Assembly (NCBI RefSeq): GCF_900116385.1
Contig: NZ_FPCI01000001.1
Coordinates: 2,434,679 to 2,498,678, forward strand
Reading direction: 5' to 3'
Origin: Pseudoxanthomonas sp. YR558
Lineage (GTDB): Bacteria; Pseudomonadota; Gammaproteobacteria; Xanthomonadales; Xanthomonadaceae
DNA: 64,000 bases
The notes below the pieces were generated by a model that made no database searches, had not been told where the DNA came from, and saw only the letters and a list, made by a program, of their open reading frames with translations. Position numbers and translations under genes: made by a program. Positions 41,015 to 49,948 of this stretch are shown in pieces (the stretch's first letter is position 1; each line of letters begins with the position of its first letter).

Positions 41015-41419
41015 ATGGGCATAGGCATGGACTGGATGCTCGCGGTGGACAACCCGCAGGCGTTGGCCGCGTTTCCCGCCGGTGTCGGCGTGCTGCCGGT
41101 GGACCTGCACGAAGTGATGCTGCATCGCGATGGTCCCAGCGCGCGCCTGCGCTTCGACCTGGCCGTCGTGCCCGACCCGTTGCCGCCGCGTTGGGATAAG
41201 GAGGCCAATCGTACGCAGGTGCGCCTGGCCTGTTTCGGCGTCCGGGATTTCGCACTGACGGGCTTCGACACGCTGATCGCAGGGCAACTCACCGCGCGAC
41301 GCGTGGACGATGCATGGGAGGTCACGTTCATCGCCACCGGTGTCGTGCTGCGCATGCAGGCCTTGTTGCTGCGGGTGGAATCCTTGTCCGGCTACCTGCG
41401 TTCCGGCGAAGACGACTGA
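41015..41419 (+). CDS. Imm50-like immunity-family protein (orphan)
   Basis: A 134-residue protein beginning MGIGMDWMLAVDNPQALAAF. The segment LHEVMLHRDGPSARLRFDLAVVPDPLPPRW and the strand CFGVRDFALTGFD closely resemble the Imm50 family of polymorphic-toxin immunity proteins. No toxin gene lies beside it: upstream is yceH (2-base gap) and downstream a convergent VOC gene. It may be a solitary or repurposed family member. Confidence 0.6.
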   Translation: MGIGMDWMLAVDNPQALAAFPAGVGVLPVDLHEVMLHRDGPSARLRFDLAVVPDPLPPRWDKEANRTQVRLACFGVRDFALTGFDTLIAGQLTARRVDDAWEVTFIATGVVLRMQALLLRVESLSGYLRSGEDD

Positions 41420-41424
41420 GCGCG

Positions 41425-41799
41425 TCAGCGCTTCTCTTCCATCAATCCGACGAGATTGCCATCCGGATCGCGCAGGAAACCGGTCCACAGTGCATGGTCC
41501 GGCATGCGCGCGGCGAGCTGGGGCGCGCGTTCCTCGGTGGCGCCGCGAGCGACGAGCGCGGCCTGTGTGGCCTCGATGTCCTGCACGCTGAAGTAGAGGA
41601 TCGAGTTGGCGCCCACCGCGCCTGCGCCCTGCGGCGTGGTCAGCATCACGCGGATGCCGCCGGCGTCCAGGAATGCCAGCGTCGGCGCGGGTTGGAACAG
41701 GAAGGCCAAACCGAGGGCATCACGGTAGAAGGTCAGCGCGGCGTCGACGTCGCTCACGGTGATGGCGATCTGACGGATGGTGGAGAGCATCGTGGTCAT
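41425..41799 (-). CDS. VOC-family (glyoxalase-like) protein
   Basis: A 124-residue single-domain protein with the VOC pattern: IRQIAITVSDVDAALTFYRDALGLAFLFQ, SILYFSVQDIEATQAALVARGA and WTGFLRDPDGNLVGLMEE. Usually dimeric with metal-binding His/Glu residues; several of these are not evident here, so the reaction cannot be inferred. Followed on the same strand by rep's neighbour gene with a small gap. Confidence 0.8.
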   Translation of the reverse strand: MTTMLSTIRQIAITVSDVDAALTFYRDALGLAFLFQPAPTLAFLDAGGIRVMLTTPQGAGAVGANSILYFSVQDIEATQAALVARGATEERAPQLAARMPDHALWTGFLRDPDGNLVGLMEEKR

Positions 41800-41818
41800 C
41801 GCGGAACCTCCGGCAGGA

Positions 41819-42199
41819 TCAGGTCGGTCGACGGCTGCTGCGCAGCAGGAACAGGCTGCCGATCAGGGTGCCGACCAGCGATGCCGCCAGCCCCAACGCC
41901 GACGCGATCAGCAGTTCGCGAGGCCACGACACCGGCGTGCCGGCGGTGTCGCCGACAAACATCCGCAGCAGCACCGCTACGGGTGCTGCTGCGGCGATCA
42001 GCAGCCAGAGCGAAACGAAGCGCCCGGTGCCGAAGGCCCGCAGCATCATTGCGACCACGGCGATCGCGGCGAGGCCGGGTCCGTAGAACGCGCCGGGCAA
42101 GGCCGTCATCGCCGAGGGCGCCCGCCAGTACGGGAAGCCAACGCCGACCAGGGCGATCAGGAAACCCACCAGCCACCAGATCCGGCTGTTGCGCGTCAT
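41819..42199 (-). CDS. Hypothetical four-helix membrane protein
   Basis: A 126-residue protein with about four membrane helices (8-25, 39-57, 65-85 and about 95-118), starting MTRNSRIWWLVGFLIALVG. The ATG at 42199 starts the first helix directly. No family recognised. It lies 19 bases before the VOC gene and may be co-transcribed with it. Confidence 0.6.
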   Translation of the reverse strand: MTRNSRIWWLVGFLIALVGVGFPYWRAPSAMTALPGAFYGPGLAAIAVVAMMLRAFGTGRFVSLWLLIAAAAPVAVLLRMFVGDTAGTPVSWPRELLIASALGLAASLVGTLIGSLFLLRSSRRPT

Positions 42200-42260
42200 T
42201 GTCTGTGCTCCCGTGGATGCCGGCCAAGCGTACCGCGTCGCGCGCGGCGTGGGCACGACT

Positions 42261-44237
42261 TCAGTCGAACATCGCCTGGATGGCGGCCAGCCCCGCGCTG
42301 GCGCGCTCCTTCTTGCGTTCTGCATCGGCAACCGGATCGGCGCCGTCGCGTTGCAGTTCGTCGGCGGGCAGTTCGTCGATGAAGCGGCTGGGTTGAAGTC
42401 GCAGGCGTTCGCCGAAGCGACGCGTCTCGCGGTTGTGGCTCAGCCAGAGCTGCAGCTTGGCGCGGGTAATGCCCACGTACATCAGGCGACGCTCTTCCTG
42501 CAGGTTGCCTTCCTCGACGCTCGTCTCGTGCGGCAGCGTGCCGTCTTCGCAACCGACGATGAAGACGTACGGAAATTCCAGGCCCTTGGCGGCATGCAGG
42601 CTCATCAGGCGCACCTGGTTGCCGCCGTCGTCCTTGTCGTTGCGCGACAACAACGCGAGTTGCGCGGCGAGATCGCCGGCCGAACTGCCGCGCGGTCCGC
42701 CTTCGAACCAGTCCGCCAGCTCATCCAGGTTGGCGCGGCGACGCTGGAACGAAGCTTCATCCTTGCATTGCGAGCGCAGGTCGGCCAACAAGCCGGAGCG
42801 TTCGCTAAGCCGACGCACGAGGTCGGCCGGCGGCAATTCCTCCGCATGCCGGCGCAGATCGCGCAGGATGTCGACGAAGGCGCTCAATCCATTGGCGGCG
42901 CGTGGCGAGAGCGCCTTCAGCGCGCCCATCGATTCGGCGGCGCGCGACAGCGGCAGGTGCGCGTGCTGCGCCATCTCGGCGAGTTTGGCCAGCGAGGTGG
43001 CGCCGACCTCGCGCTTGGGCGACTGCACCGCGCGCAGGAACGCCGCATCGTCGTCGGGATTCACCAACAGGCGCAGCCAGGACAGCGCGTCCTTCACTTC
43101 CTGGCGCTCCAGGAACGCGGTGCCGCCGGTCAGGTGATACGGGATGCGCAGTAGCTGCAGCGCCTTCTCCAGCGCGCGCGACTGGTGGTTGCCACGGAAC
43201 AGGATGCAGAAGTCGCTCCACGCCGCGCTCTTCGACGCGTGCACGAACGAGATCTCGGCCGCGACCTTCTCCGCCTCGTGCTCATTGTCGCGGCATTCCC
43301 AGACGCGGATGCGCTCGCCGTCGGCCTGGTCGCTCCACAGCTTCTTGGGGTGCTCGTGCGGATTGTTGGCGATCAGCGCATTGGCTGCGCGCAGCACGCG
43401 ATTGCTGCAGCGGTAGTTCTGTTCGAGCTTGACGATCTGCAGCGCCGGATAATCCTTCGCCATCTGCAGCAGATTGTCCGGATTGGCGCCGCGCCAGGCG
43501 TAAATGCTCTGATCGTCGTCGCCCACGCAGGTGAAATCGCCGCGATCGCCGGCGATCGCCTTCAGCAGGCGGTATTGCGCGTCGTTGGTGTCCTGGCATT
43601 CGTCTACCAGCAGGTAGCCGATCCGCTCACGCCATGCCGCCGTGATCTCCGGGTTGTTCTCGAGCACCTGCACCGGCAGGCGGATCAGGTCGTCGAAGTC
43701 GACGGCGTTGAACGTGGTCAATCGGTCCTGGTAGCGCTGGTACAACAGCGCCGCTTCCTTCTCGCGGTTGGTGCGTGCCTCGGCCAAGGCCTCTTCGGGC
43801 GAGAGGCCGGCGTTCTTCGCGCGCGAGATCAGGTTCTTCGCCATCTCGACATCGTCGGGCTTGGCGCCGTACATCAGGTCCTTGACCTGCGCGCTGGCGT
43901 CGTCGGCGTCGAAGATGGAGAACCCGCGCTTCAGGCCCACCGCGGCATGTTCGATCTGCAGGAACTTCAGCCCCAGCGCGTGGAAGGTGCAGATCGTCAG
44001 ACCTTCGGCCGCGTCGCCCTTGATCCGCTTGGCCACGCGTTCGCGCATTTCCTTGGCGGACTTGTTGGTGAAGGTGATCGCTGCGATCCGTCGCGCCGGG
44101 AAGTGGTTGCCGGCGATCAGGTGGGCAATCTTTTCCACGATCACGCGCGTCTTGCCGCTGCCGGCGCCCGCAAGCACCAGCAGGGGCCCCTTGCTGTGAA
44201 GGACGGCGGCGCGTTGGGGGGGGTTGAGACCGTGCAT
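42261..44237 (-). CDS. rep: ATP-dependent DNA helicase Rep
   Basis: A 658-residue SF1 helicase (UvrD/Rep type). Walker A GAGSGKT at residues 24-30, then ITFTNKSAKEM, VDECQDTN (motif II), GDDDQSIYAWRGA, EQNYRCSN and VRLMSLHAAKGLEF. Rep moves 3'-5' and clears replication-fork barriers. Start: ATG at 44237 (MHGLNPPQRAAV); an in-frame ATG 24 bases upstream is an alternative. The C-terminus is short, without a UvrD-like tail. Confidence 0.95.
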   Translation of the reverse strand: MHGLNPPQRAAVLHSKGPLLVLAGAGSGKTRVIVEKIAHLIAGNHFPARRIAAITFTNKSAKEMRERVAKRIKGDAAEGLTICTFHALGLKFLQIEHAAVGLKRGFSIFDADDASAQVKDLMYGAKPDDVEMAKNLISRAKNAGLSPEEALAEARTNREKEAALLYQRYQDRLTTFNAVDFDDLIRLPVQVLENNPEITAAWRERIGYLLVDECQDTNDAQYRLLKAIAGDRGDFTCVGDDDQSIYAWRGANPDNLLQMAKDYPALQIVKLEQNYRCSNRVLRAANALIANNPHEHPKKLWSDQADGERIRVWECRDNEHEAEKVAAEISFVHASKSAAWSDFCILFRGNHQSRALEKALQLLRIPYHLTGGTAFLERQEVKDALSWLRLLVNPDDDAAFLRAVQSPKREVGATSLAKLAEMAQHAHLPLSRAAESMGALKALSPRAANGLSAFVDILRDLRRHAEELPPADLVRRLSERSGLLADLRSQCKDEASFQRRRANLDELADWFEGGPRGSSAGDLAAQLALLSRNDKDDGGNQVRLMSLHAAKGLEFPYVFIVGCEDGTLPHETSVEEGNLQEERRLMYVGITRAKLQLWLSHNRETRRFGERLRLQPSRFIDELPADELQRDGADPVADAERKKERASAGLAAIQAMFD

Positions 44238-44334
44238 GGGAAGTACGAGTGCGTAGGCCATCAGTTTACAGACAACGGCGCGCGGCTTCTCCTAGCATGC
44301 AGTTCATTCCCGCCGAAGAATGCAGGTACGCGAC

Positions 44335-45042
44335 ATGAACGCCTTCAGAAGCCTTGTGCTTGCGGTCACCCTGGGCCTGGTGGCTGTGCCGGCGGTCGCA
44401 CAGGAGGCGAAGATCGATCCGGCGGTACTGACCGAAGGTTTCCTCGCCGCCCATCCGGACCTGCGTTGGCGCGCCGAGGGTGTCAGGTCGTATGAGAAGA
44501 AGGACTACGCCGCGGCGTTGGCCGAACTCGAGCGCGCGGCGTACTACGGCGACAAGCCTGCGCAGGCGATCATCGCGGAGATGTACTGGAGCGGCACCGG
44601 GGTCGCAGCAGATCGTGCGCTCGCCTATATCTGGATGGATATCGCGGCGGAGCGTCTGTATCACGATTTCCTCGTGCGTCGGGAAGGCTTCTGGCGTGCG
44701 CTGAGCGAGGCAGAGCAACGCGACGCGATCGCGCGCGGACAGGCGCTGCTGGCCGAATACGGCGATGACGCGGCCAAGCCACGCCTGGAGAAGGTATTGC
44801 GGCGCGAAATGCGGCGTGTGACCGGTAGCCGGGTCGGCTTCGTTGGCAATCTCACCATCATCCCCCAGACCGGTCCGATGGCGGGCACCGGCATGACGCT
44901 GAGTGGCGACGAATACTACGCACCCAAGTACTGGCAGCCCGAAAAGTACTGGCAATTGCAGGACGCGATATGGAAAGCCCCATTGAAAGGCCGCGTGAGG
45001 GTCGGTGACGTGGAGACGGTCGAGCCCGAGCCGGCAAGGTAG
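44335..45042 (+). CDS. Secreted Sel1-like protein (paralog A)
   Basis: A 235-residue protein with a signal peptide (cleavage near VAQ, residue 22). A Sel1-type helical repeat pair is visible: AALAELERAAYYGDKPAQAIIAEMYWSGTGVAADRALAYIWMDIAAER. The C-terminal part (YYAPKYWQPEKYWQLQDAIWKAP) is shared with the next gene. Likely periplasmic; partner unknown. The ATG at 44335 follows a hydrophobic signal; an earlier in-frame ATG at 44320 is possible. Confidence 0.7.
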   Translation: MNAFRSLVLAVTLGLVAVPAVAQEAKIDPAVLTEGFLAAHPDLRWRAEGVRSYEKKDYAAALAELERAAYYGDKPAQAIIAEMYWSGTGVAADRALAYIWMDIAAERLYHDFLVRREGFWRALSEAEQRDAIARGQALLAEYGDDAAKPRLEKVLRREMRRVTGSRVGFVGNLTIIPQTGPMAGTGMTLSGDEYYAPKYWQPEKYWQLQDAIWKAPLKGRVRVGDVETVEPEPAR

Positions 45043-45077
45043 ACTGCCCCTACGAAGCGCAGCAGGGAAGCGAGCGA

Positions 45078-45812
45078 ATGGATCATGGGCGAAAGGGCGG
45101 GCGGCTTGCCTGGCATGTGCTGACGTTGTCGTGGGGGTTGGCAGGGATGGCATCCGCACAGGAATCCACAACGCCACTGTCGCGCAAGGAACAGCTCACA
45201 TTGAGCAGCCAGACCTTCCTTGATGCCCATCCGGACATGAAGCACCGCAAGCTCGGATGGGATGCCTATGCGGAGGGGAACGTTGCGCTCGCGCGCGCCG
45301 AGTTCCTGAAGGCGGCCTGGTACGGCGACAAGCCTTCGCAAGCGATGCTGGCGGAAATGGACTGGAAGGGTGAGGGCGCGGGCGCGGATCGCGCGTCGGC
45401 GTACATCTGGGCAGACATCGCGGCAGAGCGTGGCTATGCCGTGTTTGTCGGCGTGCGCGAACGCTACTGGCATGCACTGGACGCCGCCGAGCAAGCGCGC
45501 GCATTGCGGGACGGTCCGGCACGCGTTGCAGAGTACGGTGATGGTATCGCCCGCGGCCGCCTTGAGGTGCACATGCGGCGCCGCCTGCGCGACATCGCGT
45601 GGTCGTCGAGGACTGTCGCGCCTCCGCGCGAAATCAGGCTCTACGACAACCACGGCCATGAAACGAGGATCGACGGAAGCCGATTTTTCTCGCCCACCTT
45701 CTGGGATCCGGAGAAGTATCGGGCCTGGCAGGACGCCCAGTGGCGCGCGCCCCGGGAAGGCAAGGTGGACGTGGGAGACGTCGAACAGGTGGAACCGACC
45801 GAAGCGAAGTAA
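45078..45812 (+). CDS. Secreted Sel1-like protein (paralog B)
   Basis: A 244-residue paralog of the preceding gene: [66 protein letters not shown] and a C-terminal [27 protein letters not shown] block. Signal peptide ends near SAQ (about 28). ATG at 45078 follows GGGAAGCGAGCGA. Arranged in tandem with 35 bases between, so it is probably one operon and a local duplication. Confidence 0.7.
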   Translation: MDHGRKGGRLAWHVLTLSWGLAGMASAQESTTPLSRKEQLTLSSQTFLDAHPDMKHRKLGWDAYAEGNVALARAEFLKAAWYGDKPSQAMLAEMDWKGEGAGADRASAYIWADIAAERGYAVFVGVRERYWHALDAAEQARALRDGPARVAEYGDGIARGRLEVHMRRRLRDIAWSSRTVAPPREIRLYDNHGHETRIDGSRFFSPTFWDPEKYRAWQDAQWRAPREGKVDVGDVEQVEPTEAK

Positions 45813-45841
45813 CGGAGAGGTCAGCGGCTTACAATGGGCGC

Positions 45842-46465
45842 ATGGCCAAGCTCTATTTCTACTACTCGGCGATGAATGCCGGGAAGACCACCACCCTGCT
45901 GCAATCGGCGCACAACTACCGTGAGCGCGGGATGCGGGTGGTGATCCTCACCCCGCGGCTGGACGATCGCGCCGGCGCCGGCGTGGTCGCTTCGCGCATC
46001 GGCTTGCGTGCCGATGCGGTGGCATTCGAGCGCGATGACGATCTCGAGCGCTGGATCCGCGACGATATCGCGGCCCACGGCAAGCTCGACTGCGTGCTGG
46101 TGGACGAGGCGCAGTTCCTCAGCCGCGCCCAAGTGTGGCAGCTCAGCGAAGTGGTGGATGCCTTACGTATTCCCGTGCTCTGCTACGGCCTGCGCACCGA
46201 CTTCCGTGGTGAACTGTTCGAAGGCAGCCAGTACCTGTTGGCCTGGGCCGACGAGATGAGCGAAATCAAGACCATCTGCCACACCGGCAAGAAAGCGATC
46301 ATGACGGTACGCGTCAACGAGCAGGGCCTCGCCGTGCAGGAGGGTCCGCAAGTCGAGATCGGCGGCAACGAGCGCTACGTTTCGGTGAGTCGCGCCGAGT
46401 TCAAGAAGATCGCGCGTGGGGAAGGTCGTATCGAAGCGTTGCAGCCAGGCCTGCCGCTGGAGTGA
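45842..46465 (+). CDS. tdk: Thymidine kinase
   Basis: A 207-residue type II thymidine kinase phosphorylating thymidine. P-loop [11 protein letters not shown], Walker [11 protein letters not shown], and the lasso/substrate region [13 protein letters not shown] are present. The zinc-ribbon Cys residues of E. coli Tdk are mostly missing: CHCG is CHTG here and the C-terminal Cys-x2-His is replaced by SRAE. It follows the Sel1-like gene by 29 bases and converges on the kinase gene. Confidence 0.93.
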   Translation: MAKLYFYYSAMNAGKTTTLLQSAHNYRERGMRVVILTPRLDDRAGAGVVASRIGLRADAVAFERDDDLERWIRDDIAAHGKLDCVLVDEAQFLSRAQVWQLSEVVDALRIPVLCYGLRTDFRGELFEGSQYLLAWADEMSEIKTICHTGKKAIMTVRVNEQGLAVQEGPQVEIGGNERYVSVSRAEFKKIARGEGRIEALQPGLPLE

Positions 46466-46471
46466 ACCAGC

Positions 46472-49276
46472 TCAACGGCAGGCCACGCGCAGGTCGGTGA
46501 CCTCGCGCGGGATGATGCCGCCGTCGGGCAGCGCGGCGCGCAGCTCGCCAGCGAGGGCATCGAGTTCGCGACGCGCGCGCTCCTTCTCGCCCATCCTGCA
46601 ACGTGCCTCTGCCTGGTAAGCGCGGGCCAGCCAGCGCAGTTTTGGCGCTTCGCTGCCGGCGCCTTCGTGGAGCGCAAGCGCTTCCAGCGGGGCTATGGCA
46701 TCTTGCGGGCGACCCAGCCGGGTCAAGTGACGCGCCATCGACAGCTCCGCGAACCACGTGCGCGGGTGGTCCGGGCCGAAGCCGACCCGAGTCAGGCGCA
46801 CCGCGCGGTCGAACCGCTCTGTGGCACCGGCGAGGTCGCCTTTCGAAGCCAGCACCTCGCCGATCATGCGATCCGTCTCGCCGATCAGGGCATGGCTGGC
46901 GCCGATCGTGGAGACCCGCATCTCGCGTGATTCCTCGAGCGCTGCCAACGCTTCGTCGTATCGGCCCGCGCTGTGCAGCACCATGCCGTAGTTGAAGAGG
47001 CCGCCCGGCAGGATCTGCAAGCTCTCGTTCGCCCGCCAGATGCCCACCGCCCGTGCAACGTCGCGCACCGCGGTGTCGTAGTCGCCGCGTTCCCACGCGA
47101 TGATGCCCATCGAGTTCCAGCTCGATGCCGCATCGCGGTGATTGGGTCCGAGTGATTCCAAGGTCATCGCGTGCAGGCGCCGCAGCTCGGCATCGGCCTC
47201 CACCAAGTGCCCAAGATCGACCTGCACGGCGGCGATGTGCCGGCGAAGGGCTTGCGTCAGGGGATGGCGCGGCCCGTGGATGTCTTCCGCCAGTTCACGC
47301 GCGCGCTGGAACGAGGCCAGCGCCGCGTCGGTCTCGCCGCGATTGCGGTACAGCAGCGCAAGGCTGCGCTGGATCTCCACCGCCAGCGGGTGGCGCGCGT
47401 AACCGTGCGCCTGCAGGTGCGCCAGTGCGGCGCGATAACCACGGACACCTGAATCGGCGTTGCCGAGCTCGACATCCAGCTGTGCCAGGTCGCGCAGGTT
47501 CTCCGCCACGCCGGCTTCGTCCTTGAGGTTCCGGCGGATCGTCAGTGAACGGTCGAACATCTGCCGCGCCACCTGTTTCTCGCCGGCGTCGGCGCGGCAG
47601 CGACCGTTCTGCGACTGGAATTCCGCTACCGGCAAGGGCAGTCGCGACTGCAAGGTCGCCAGGCGCGCTTCCATGGCCGCCATCGCCTGCACGCACTGGC
47701 GCGAGCGACCGAGCAGGCGGAGCACGCGGCCGTGCTGGGTAGCCGCCTGCAAGCGCAGGCTGTCGGGTGCATCGTCGGCGATGGCGAGCACGCGCGACTG
47801 CTTTTCCAACAGCGCCAGCGACTCGTGGTAGTCGCCCAGGCCCAAGCGCAGGCGGGCGATCACGCCGAGCAACTCGGCCTGCGCCAGCGGCTGGTTGGCG
47901 AGCTCGCGCTCGCCGCGGCGTTCGCCCGCGGCGAGCAGTTCCCGCGCATCGAAGGTGCTGCCCTGCTGCGAGGCGCCGGCGTTGTCGAACAAGCCGATGA
48001 CGAAGTCCTGCATGGCCTGCGCACGCGCGGCCTCGCGCATCGCCTGACGGCCCTGCCACAGGCTCATGCCCAGCGCGGCGACCAGCACCGTGGCAGCCAA
48101 CCCGCCGCCCGCCAAGGCCCAACGGTGCCGGACCAGGTACTTCTGCAGGTGGTAGCCCACGCTCTGCGGGCGTGCCTGGATCGGGCGGCCTTCCATGTGG
48201 CGGCGCAGGTCCTGCGAGAGCGCTTCCACCGACGGATAGCGGTGCTCGGGCAGCTTCTGCAGCGCCTTCAGCGCGATGTTGTCGAGATCGCCCACCAGCT
48301 TGCGCGCGTTGCGGCGCGCGTCCGGGCACCGGCTGCGGCTGCCGTCGGTGGTGCGCAGCGTGGCGACCGATGGCTTGAGCGGCTCCACCGCCAGGATGGC
48401 CTGTTCCCACTCGGCGTCGGTCTGTCGGCGCAGCCGATAAGGCTTCGTGTCGGCGATCAGTTCATAGAGCACGACGCCCAGCGAATAGACGTCGGTCATC
48501 GTCGTGACCAGCTCGCCGCGCACCTGTTCCGGCGCGGCGTAGTGCAGCGTGAACGCACGCACTTCGGTACGCGGGTGCACGGGTGCGGGCTCGGGATCGT
48601 CGAGCAGTTTGGCGATGCCGAAGTCCAGCAGGCGCACGTCGCCGCCCGGCGTGACGAGGATGTTGGACGGTTTCAGGTCGCGGTGGACGATCAGGTTGGC
48701 GTGCGCATGGCTGACCGCTTCGCAGATCTGCAGGAACAGCTTCAGCCGCTCCTCCAGGCCGATGTTGTTGGCCTGGCAGTAGTCGGTGATCGATACGCCC
48801 TCGACGTACTCCAGTGCGAGGTAGGGCTGGCCTTCGCTGCCGATGCCGGCGTCGAGCAGGCGCGCGATGTTGGGATGCTCCAGACGCGCGAGGATCTCGC
48901 GCTCGCGGGTGAAGCGCAGGCGCAGGTTGGGGTCGGCCAGGCCAGGGCGCAGCAGCTTCAGGGCGACGCGGCGCTGGTACAGGCCATCCGCGCGCGAGGC
49001 CAGCCAGACCATGCCCATGCCGCCTTCGCCGAGCAACGATTCCAGCTGATAGGGGCCGATGCGGATGCCGGGCTTCAGCTGCCCGGGCTTGTCGACCAGG
49101 GGCTGGTCGATGAAATCGTCGCCTTCCTCTTCCAGCGCGAGCAGCTTCTCGAGTTCGCGCGCCGTGTCGGGATCGTCGGCGCGCAGGATCTCCAGCTGCT
49201 GCGCGCGTGCCTCCGGGTCAAGCTCCAGCAGGACGTCCAGCAGCGGTGACAGGCGTTGCCAGCGTTCGACGTCCAT
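46472..49276 (-). CDS. Membrane Ser/Thr protein kinase with C-terminal TPR region
   Basis: A 934-residue protein. Kinase domain about 75-360: glycine loop LLGEGGMGMVW, VALK (Lys107), HRDLKPSN (Asp200), DFGIAK (218-223), APE. One membrane helix at about 387-406 separates it from a long C-terminal region of helical tetratricopeptide-type repeats, presumably periplasmic. This layout with an ECF sigma-factor gene immediately upstream is common in Xanthomonadaceae and implies a signalling pair. Signal and targets unknown. Confidence 0.88.
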   Translation of the reverse strand: MDVERWQRLSPLLDVLLELDPEARAQQLEILRADDPDTARELEKLLALEEEGDDFIDQPLVDKPGQLKPGIRIGPYQLESLLGEGGMGMVWLASRADGLYQRRVALKLLRPGLADPNLRLRFTREREILARLEHPNIARLLDAGIGSEGQPYLALEYVEGVSITDYCQANNIGLEERLKLFLQICEAVSHAHANLIVHRDLKPSNILVTPGGDVRLLDFGIAKLLDDPEPAPVHPRTEVRAFTLHYAAPEQVRGELVTTMTDVYSLGVVLYELIADTKPYRLRRQTDAEWEQAILAVEPLKPSVATLRTTDGSRSRCPDARRNARKLVGDLDNIALKALQKLPEHRYPSVEALSQDLRRHMEGRPIQARPQSVGYHLQKYLVRHRWALAGGGLAATVLVAALGMSLWQGRQAMREAARAQAMQDFVIGLFDNAGASQQGSTFDARELLAAGERRGERELANQPLAQAELLGVIARLRLGLGDYHESLALLEKQSRVLAIADDAPDSLRLQAATQHGRVLRLLGRSRQCVQAMAAMEARLATLQSRLPLPVAEFQSQNGRCRADAGEKQVARQMFDRSLTIRRNLKDEAGVAENLRDLAQLDVELGNADSGVRGYRAALAHLQAHGYARHPLAVEIQRSLALLYRNRGETDAALASFQRARELAEDIHGPRHPLTQALRRHIAAVQVDLGHLVEADAELRRLHAMTLESLGPNHRDAASSWNSMGIIAWERGDYDTAVRDVARAVGIWRANESLQILPGGLFNYGMVLHSAGRYDEALAALEESREMRVSTIGASHALIGETDRMIGEVLASKGDLAGATERFDRAVRLTRVGFGPDHPRTWFAELSMARHLTRLGRPQDAIAPLEALALHEGAGSEAPKLRWLARAYQAEARCRMGEKERARRELDALAGELRAALPDGGIIPREVTDLRVACR

Positions 49277-49297
49277 CGGGCGGTATGCAGCGCGGGC

Positions 49298-49864
49298 TCA
49301 GCTGTCCTGCATGGCCGACAGCAGGAACATGCGTGCCTTCTGCCAGTCGCGACGGATGCTACGTTCGGAGCGCTGCAGCAGTTCGGCGATTTCCAGTTCC
49401 GACAGGCCGGCGAAATACCGCATTTCCACCACCTGGGCCAGGCGTTCGTCCGCAGCGGCGAGCTTTTCCAGCGCATCGTTCAGCGCCAGCATGTCCTCGT
49501 CCAGGCGCAGGTTGCCTTCCACTTCTTCCGGGATGTCGGCCACGCGCTTGAGGTCGCCACCGCGCTTGCGCGCGAGGCGGCTGCGCGCGTAGTCGACCAC
49601 CACGCTGCGCATCGACGAGGCGGCATAAGCGAAGAAGTGCGCGCGGTCCTCGAACTTGGCCGTGCCGGTCGAGCCGAGCAGTTTCAGGTAGGACTCGTGC
49701 ACCAGTGCCGTGGCGTCGAGGGTGTAGCCGTGCTGGCCCGACAACTGCCGGCGGGCCATGGTGTGCAATTCCTGGTACAGCGTGGCCAGCACGCGGTCCA
49801 GTGCGGCGCGATCGCCGCTGCGGGCCGAGTCCAGCCAGAGCGTAATGTCGGGTGCGTCCGCCAT
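49298..49864 (-). CDS. ECF-subfamily RNA polymerase sigma factor
   Basis: A 188-residue sigma-70 ECF protein: region 2 LYQELHTMARRQLSG... LVHESYLKLLG... RAHFFAYAASSMRSVVVDYARSRL, and region 4 VVEMRYFAGLSELEIAELLQRSERSIRRDWQKARMFL. It belongs to the subset with unusually long region 2 typical of ECFs beside Ser/Thr kinases. The ATG at 49864 precedes the kinase gene by 21 bases of spacing between genes, arguing for co-expression. Confidence 0.88.
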   Translation of the reverse strand: MADAPDITLWLDSARSGDRAALDRVLATLYQELHTMARRQLSGQHGYTLDATALVHESYLKLLGSTGTAKFEDRAHFFAYAASSMRSVVVDYARSRLARKRGGDLKRVADIPEEVEGNLRLDEDMLALNDALEKLAAADERLAQVVEMRYFAGLSELEIAELLQRSERSIRRDWQKARMFLLSAMQDS

Positions 49865-49948
49865 CCGTGTTCCCCACGAAGCCAAGGGCGCGAATATAAC
49901 GTTATTCGACGAAGGTCGGACATCTGCCCAACGGCACGGGCGGGCGTT

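Noticed and set aside
47732-49249. A 505-residue frame antisense to the kinase gene
   Set aside because: Antisense to clear kinase motifs (HRDLKPSN, DFG); low-complexity composition.
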